Below, piece after piece: positions 6,651 through 9,346 of a stretch of 9,346 nucleotides of DNA. The notes beneath the pieces are model-generated. The model ran no database searches and was not told the origin of the DNA. It saw only the letters and a list, made by a program, of their open reading frames with translations. The position numbers and the translations under genes are program-made. Source of the DNA: Aquirhabdus sp. (GTDB taxonomy: Bacteria; Pseudomonadota; Gammaproteobacteria; Pseudomonadales; Moraxellaceae); the NCBI GenBank assembly GCA_030150595.1, contig JASLFQ010000225.1, forward strand, positions 1-9,346. The letters are read 5' to 3'. Numbering within the stretch: the first letter of the stretch is position 1; each line of letters opens with the position of its first letter.

Positions 6651-8384
6651 TTAACGGCCACGATTTTCAGCAAGCAAATAGAGTTTGCGCCAAAAGAATC
6701 GATTCAAAATCGTCACAAATATACACATGACCCCGATACCCAACGCGATTCGTGGGAAATCGCCTTTATCCGTCATTTCTTTAATATAGCTACCTAATCC
6801 TACAGCAATCAAATGCGTCTTACCCCAAGTCACATACTCTGCAACGATACTCGCATTCCAAGAGCCGCCGCTTGCAGTAATTGCCCCAGTAATATAACTT
6901 GGAAAAATCGCTGGCAAATAAAAGCGCTTCCACTTCAGCCAACCCGTTAATCCCAAATTATCAGCTGCTAAACGTAACTCATTTGGAATCGATGAAGCAC
7001 CAGCGATCACGTTAAAAATGATATACCACTGTGTTCCAAAAATAATTAAGGGACTTAACCAAATGCTCGGATTGAGCTCTAATGCAACCAAAACAAAGAC
7101 CACTAAGGGGAACAACAAATTAACAGGAAACGCTGCCAAAAATTGAGCAACTGCCTGTACACGTTGCGAATATTGCGGACGTAAGCCAATCCAGACCGCG
7201 ATAGGAACCCAAATAATGGATGCCAATGCAATCAACACCATCACGCGAATCAAGGTAATCAGCCCAAGTCCGACGACGTGTGCAACCTCTGCCCAGCCGA
7301 CTTCACCCAAGACAAACACAATCAATCGATAAACCGCACCCACTACAAGCAATAATATGACTGCATCCCAGATACGTGACCACGCTGGATTCCATTCTTT
7401 TGGACGTGCTTGGATTGAAGTACCATCATATTTTTTAGCGAACCAACCTAATGCTTTACGCATTTGTGTCCAAAACTCGTCGGTTAACGCACTCACCCAA
7501 CGACTACGACGCATCCAGTTTAATAACCATGAATGCTGGGTTGTCTCACCTTGGGACTCTTCAAAACGGAACTTATCAGCCCAAGCGAGTAAAGGACGGA
7601 AGAATAATTGGTCATACAAGATAATGCCCGCAAGCATCGCACCAATTGCCCATGCAATCGCATGCACGTCACGCGCCTCGATGGCGACAGCAATATAAGA
7701 CCCAATACCGGGTAATTTAATATCATGTCCAGCAACAGAGATTGCTTCCGCAGCAACCAAAAAGAACCAGCCGCCCGACATGGACATCATCATGTTCCAT
7801 AGCAACCCTGGCATAGCAAATGGTAACTCTAATCGCCAAAAACGCTGCCAACCTGATAACTGGAATACGCGAGACGCTTCATGCAGTTCTGGCGGCACTG
7901 TTTTCATCGACTGATAAAGACTAAACGCCATATTCCAGACTTGCGATGTAAAAATCGCAAAAATCGCCGCGCACTCTGCACCCAATAAATTACCAGGAAA
8001 AAGGGCAATAAAAGGTGCAATCGCAATCGCCTGAAAACCCAAGATTGGCACCGACTGCATAATATCCAACATGGGGATAATGGCTTTTTCAGCAGTTTTG
8101 TATTTTGCAGCAATCGCAGCAAATACAAACGTGAAGATCAAAGAAAAGCCCAGCGCAAGAAACATACGCAAAGTGGTGCGCAGTAAATAATAAGGCAGAT
8201 AAAGTGGATCAAGCGAAATCGGCAACATCTCGCCCACAACAAATGGGTGACTCATTTGCCGCGCACCGAAGGCGATTGAAACGATGATCGCTAATACGAT
8301 AGGCATCAGTACCCAATCCCAGCGATTTGGGGCCGATACTGCTAAAGAAAAATGTGTCCGCCGTGGGTCAAGAAATTGGAACAT
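6651..8384 (-). CDS. ABC transporter permease with two fused membrane domains
   Basis: The membrane channel of the same importer. The 577-residue product contains two BPD_transp_1-type domains in one chain, about 70-270 and 370-570, each with around five or six hydrophobic segments, joined by a hydrophilic linker (about 275-340). Each half carries an EAA-loop for docking on the ATPase: HEASRVFQLSGWQRFWRLEL at 168-187 and ELRLAADNLGLTGWLKWKRF at 469-488, each followed by the usual LP or YLP. One chain can therefore replace the usual permease dimer. The sequence type fits the nitrate/taurine branch, but the substrate cannot be read from it. ATG 8384 is preferred over GTG 8390 because GAGG lies 8 bases before it and only 2 before the GTG. 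The ATPase gene follows. No periplasmic binding-protein gene lies on either side within the window. Confidence 0.92.
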   Translation of the reverse strand: MFQFLDPRRTHFSLAVSAPNRWDWVLMPIVLAIIVSIAFGARQMSHPFVVGEMLPISLDPLYLPYYLLRTTLRMFLALGFSLIFTFVFAAIAAKYKTAEKAIIPMLDIMQSVPILGFQAIAIAPFIALFPGNLLGAECAAIFAIFTSQVWNMAFSLYQSMKTVPPELHEASRVFQLSGWQRFWRLELPFAMPGLLWNMMMSMSGGWFFLVAAEAISVAGHDIKLPGIGSYIAVAIEARDVHAIAWAIGAMLAGIILYDQLFFRPLLAWADKFRFEESQGETTQHSWLLNWMRRSRWVSALTDEFWTQMRKALGWFAKKYDGTSIQARPKEWNPAWSRIWDAVILLLVVGAVYRLIVFVLGEVGWAEVAHVVGLGLITLIRVMVLIALASIIWVPIAVWIGLRPQYSQRVQAVAQFLAAFPVNLLFPLVVFVLVALELNPSIWLSPLIIFGTQWYIIFNVIAGASSIPNELRLAADNLGLTGWLKWKRFYLPAIFPSYITGAITASGGSWNASIVAEYVTWGKTHLIAVGLGSYIKEMTDKGDFPRIALGIGVMCIFVTILNRFFWRKLYLLAENRGR

Positions 8385-8410
8385 AACCACAGCCTCACGC
8401 AGGTTTAACT

Positions 8411-8416
8411 CTTATA
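8411..8416 (-). promoter_or_regulatory. Candidate -10 box for the transporter operon
   Basis: On the minus strand TATAAG (five of six matches to TATAAT) lies 26 bases before the permease ATG in AT-rich DNA. No good -35 is found 16-18 bases upstream (best match three of six), so this promoter would need an activator or is only approximate. Confidence 0.33.
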
Positions 8417-8435
8417 GTTTAAAAATTGAAATATT

Positions 8436-8460
8436 GCATATGCTATCCATTCCTAGGATA
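8436..8460. promoter_or_regulatory. Cluster of short palindromes upstream of the transporter operon
   Basis: GCATATGC (8436-8443) is a perfect 8-bp palindrome. TATCC (8444-8448) and GGATA (8456-8460) form an inverted repeat whose right half overlaps a second palindrome, TCCTAGGA (8451-8458). The cluster starts 20 bases upstream of the candidate -10 at 8411-8416, about where a regulator of the transporter might bind. No known operator is recognised. Confidence 0.3.
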
Positions 8461-8520
8461 CACACTGATTATGACAATATGACGAAAAGATTACAGTTTT
8501 TGCATATTAGTCTTTGGGTA

Positions 8521-8538
8521 GATTAAGATCACTTAATC
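8521..8538. repeat. Perfect 7-bp hairpin overlapping the stop of the membrane-protein gene
   Basis: GATTAAG (8521-8527) and CTTAATC (8532-8538) pair perfectly around the 4-base loop ATCA and overlap the stop codon at 8533-8535. On the minus strand it could end or stabilise the transcript of the membrane-protein gene, but no T-run follows, so it does not qualify as a standard terminator. Confidence 0.4.
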
Positions 8539-9096
8539 ATGTTTCGCGGCACCCAGTTTCGGTAATTGCCAATGCATCAACGCAGTAAAAATAGCCACAA
8601 AAACCACAACACCAATCACCCACCCTGACTGATTAAAACGGTCAGGATACAACACATAAAATGCTGACAAACCAATACTGTTACACGCCAAAATCAAGAC
8701 CGCGCATGCATAATCATGGTAACGTCTTGCATGTTGTGAGTTGGCTTTCCATTCAGCATCCGAGTTATAACTCGGAATGGATAAATGTGCATCACTCAAC
8801 TGCTCTAACTTTCCTAAGAAATCACGGATATTGGTAATAATAAGCTCGTACTTATAATTCAGAAAAGTAAAACTAGTCGATGCAACAGGAAAACCAAGCA
8901 AAATCCACTCGATATGTGCCGTATTCATACCCGTAGCATTATGTGATGCAATCAGGGCAGCCAACAAACCCACAAAGAAACTAATAAAGATCGTGAGACC
9001 TTGTTGCCGTTGTGAAGTGCGCGCGCTAAGTTCACCATATGCTGATACATACCGATAGTTAGCGGTGACATATTCATTATCAAATCGATTAGTCAT
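8533..9096 (-). CDS. Four-helix membrane protein of unknown function
   Basis: No named family is recognised with confidence. Counting 187 residues from ATG 9096, there are two hydrophobic hairpins: TM1 about 33-51 (containing FISFFVGLLAALIA), TM2 about 62-80, TM3 about 129-150 and TM4 about 158-177. A 30-residue N-terminal stretch (rich in Tyr, Arg and Gln) and a charged 45-residue segment between TM2 and TM3 (about 82-128) probably lie on the cytoplasmic side. The layout faintly recalls SLATT-type or DUF4231-type membrane proteins, some of them linked to defence, but this is only a resemblance of shape. Upstream in-frame starts exist (ATG 9105, GTG 9117, GTG 9132). ATG 9096 is chosen because a GGA lies about 8 bases before it and the protein then begins polar. 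It lies between fabI and the transporter operon, all on the minus strand. Confidence 0.78.
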   Translation of the reverse strand: MTNRFDNEYVTANYRYVSAYGELSARTSQRQQGLTIFISFFVGLLAALIASHNATGMNTAHIEWILLGFPVASTSFTFLNYKYELIITNIRDFLGKLEQLSDAHLSIPSYNSDAEWKANSQHARRYHDYACAVLILACNSIGLSAFYVLYPDRFNQSGWVIGVVVFVAIFTALMHWQLPKLGAAKHD

Positions 9097-9125
9097 ACGA
9101 TCCATCCAAAGAAGCACAACGGATA

Positions 9126-9153
9126 TCAGCACTGCTGAATTGACGTTATTCTA
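9126..9153 (-). promoter_or_regulatory. Candidate promoter -10 with a palindrome at the start site
   Basis: On the minus strand TAGAAT (9148-9153, five of six matches to TATAAT) would place transcription near 9141, about 45 bases before the membrane-protein ATG. The best -35 about 18 bases upstream, TTCGCT, is weak. Just downstream of that start, TCAGCA-C-TGCTGA (9126-9138) is a perfect 6-bp inverted repeat with a one-base centre, placed as an operator would be. Confidence 0.35.
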
Positions 9154-9208
9154 ACGAATATCTAAATCAGAAGCGAAGCAGTTTGCTTTTCATTTGCACA
9201 CATTAACG

Positions 9209-9246
9209 AAAAAAGCCAAACCTTATAAGGGGTTTGGCTTTTTTTT
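9209..9246 (-). terminator. Strong rho-independent terminator after fabI
   Basis: GCCAAACC (9215-9222) pairs perfectly with GGTTTGGC (9231-9238), flanked by A6 on the left and T8 on the right, which extends the stem to about 14 bp with an 8-base loop. Read on the minus strand it ends in six T. It begins about 25 bases after the fabI stop, so fabI transcripts should end here. It would also work on the plus strand, which has no gene just upstream. Confidence 0.9.
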
Positions 9247-9271
9247 CCAAAGCACAATAATAAAAAGACTC

Positions 9272-9346
9272 TTATTGACCGCTTTGTTCCATCATACGCT
9301 CACTCATCGCCACGGTGTTGAAACCGCCATCGACATAGAGAATTTC
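9272..9346 (-). CDS. fabI: Enoyl-ACP reductase FabI, C-terminal end (runs off the right edge)
   Basis: The last 24 codons of a gene entering from the right edge, ending at TAA (9272-9274). The translation begins EILYVDGGFNTVAMSERMM and ends EQSGQ. This matches the C-terminus of FabI, the NADH-dependent enoyl-[acyl-carrier-protein] reductase of fatty acid elongation, whose end has the form 'GE..yVDgGF...AM'. The catalytic Tyr and Lys and the cofactor site are outside the window, so the call rests on the tail only. Another short-chain dehydrogenase is possible but less likely, because NTVAM after VDGGF is FabI-like. A terminator follows. Confidence 0.75.
   Translation of the reverse strand, partial: EILYVDGGFNTVAMSERMMEQSGQ

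Noticed and set aside
6038..6654. Plus-strand ORFs opposite the ATPase gene (131 and 76 codons)
   Set aside because: They are antisense to an intact ABC ATPase with all motifs, and their translations are rich in His, Pro and Ser as expected for shadows.
1..9346. CRISPR array, tRNA/rRNA, intact insertion sequence, integrase or attachment site
   Set aside because: No regularly spaced repeats, cloverleaf-like sequences, transposase or integrase coding regions, or paired terminal repeats with target duplications were seen.

Overview
The window looks like chromosome of a gamma-proteobacterium of the Moraxellaceae, most likely Acinetobacter or a close relative. This rests on the Acinetobacter-style VgrG N-terminus, a DnaB that matches the enterobacterial protein motif for motif but has a longer N-terminus, the dnaB-alr order, and AT-leaning base composition. 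It is an inference from remembered protein families, not from a search.

Layout, left to right. Positions 1-827 (minus) hold the N-terminal 275 codons of vgrG, a type VI secretion spike gene that runs off the left edge. Behind its start lies a 39-codon open stretch without a start codon (possible gene remnant), then about 300 bases of AT-rich DNA with no convincing gene. A plus-strand block follows: dnaB (replicative helicase), alr (alanine racemase), an exported Slt-type lytic transglycosylase, and a 117-residue protein of unknown function whose start lies 2 bases after the transglycosylase stop. The 163 bases between alr and the transglycosylase hold a candidate promoter, a 17-codon mini-ORF, a 10-bp direct repeat and a hairpin. 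A perfect 18-bp palindrome lies inside the 3' end of the transglycosylase gene.

From 5304 on, everything is on the minus strand. A two-gene ABC transporter unit (fused double permease, then an ATPase carrying a C-terminal AAA-associated domain) resembles the nitrate/taurine/sulfonate importers but has no binding-protein gene next to it. Upstream of it is a 187-residue four-helix membrane protein of unknown function. The last 75 bases are the 3' end of fabI (enoyl-ACP reductase), followed by a strong rho-independent terminator at 9209-9246. No terminator is obvious between the converging 117-residue gene and the ATPase gene (5257-5303).

Functionally this is mostly housekeeping: replication (dnaB), peptidoglycan precursor supply and remodelling (alr, transglycosylase) and fatty acid synthesis (fabI), with accessory T6SS DNA at the left and a transporter of unknown substrate at the right. 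I found no RNA gene, CRISPR array, intact insertion sequence or integrase. I see no clear evidence of a new multi-gene system. The less-described parts are the coupled 117-residue gene, the orphan transporter, the four-helix membrane protein, and the structured leader and palindrome around the transglycosylase.
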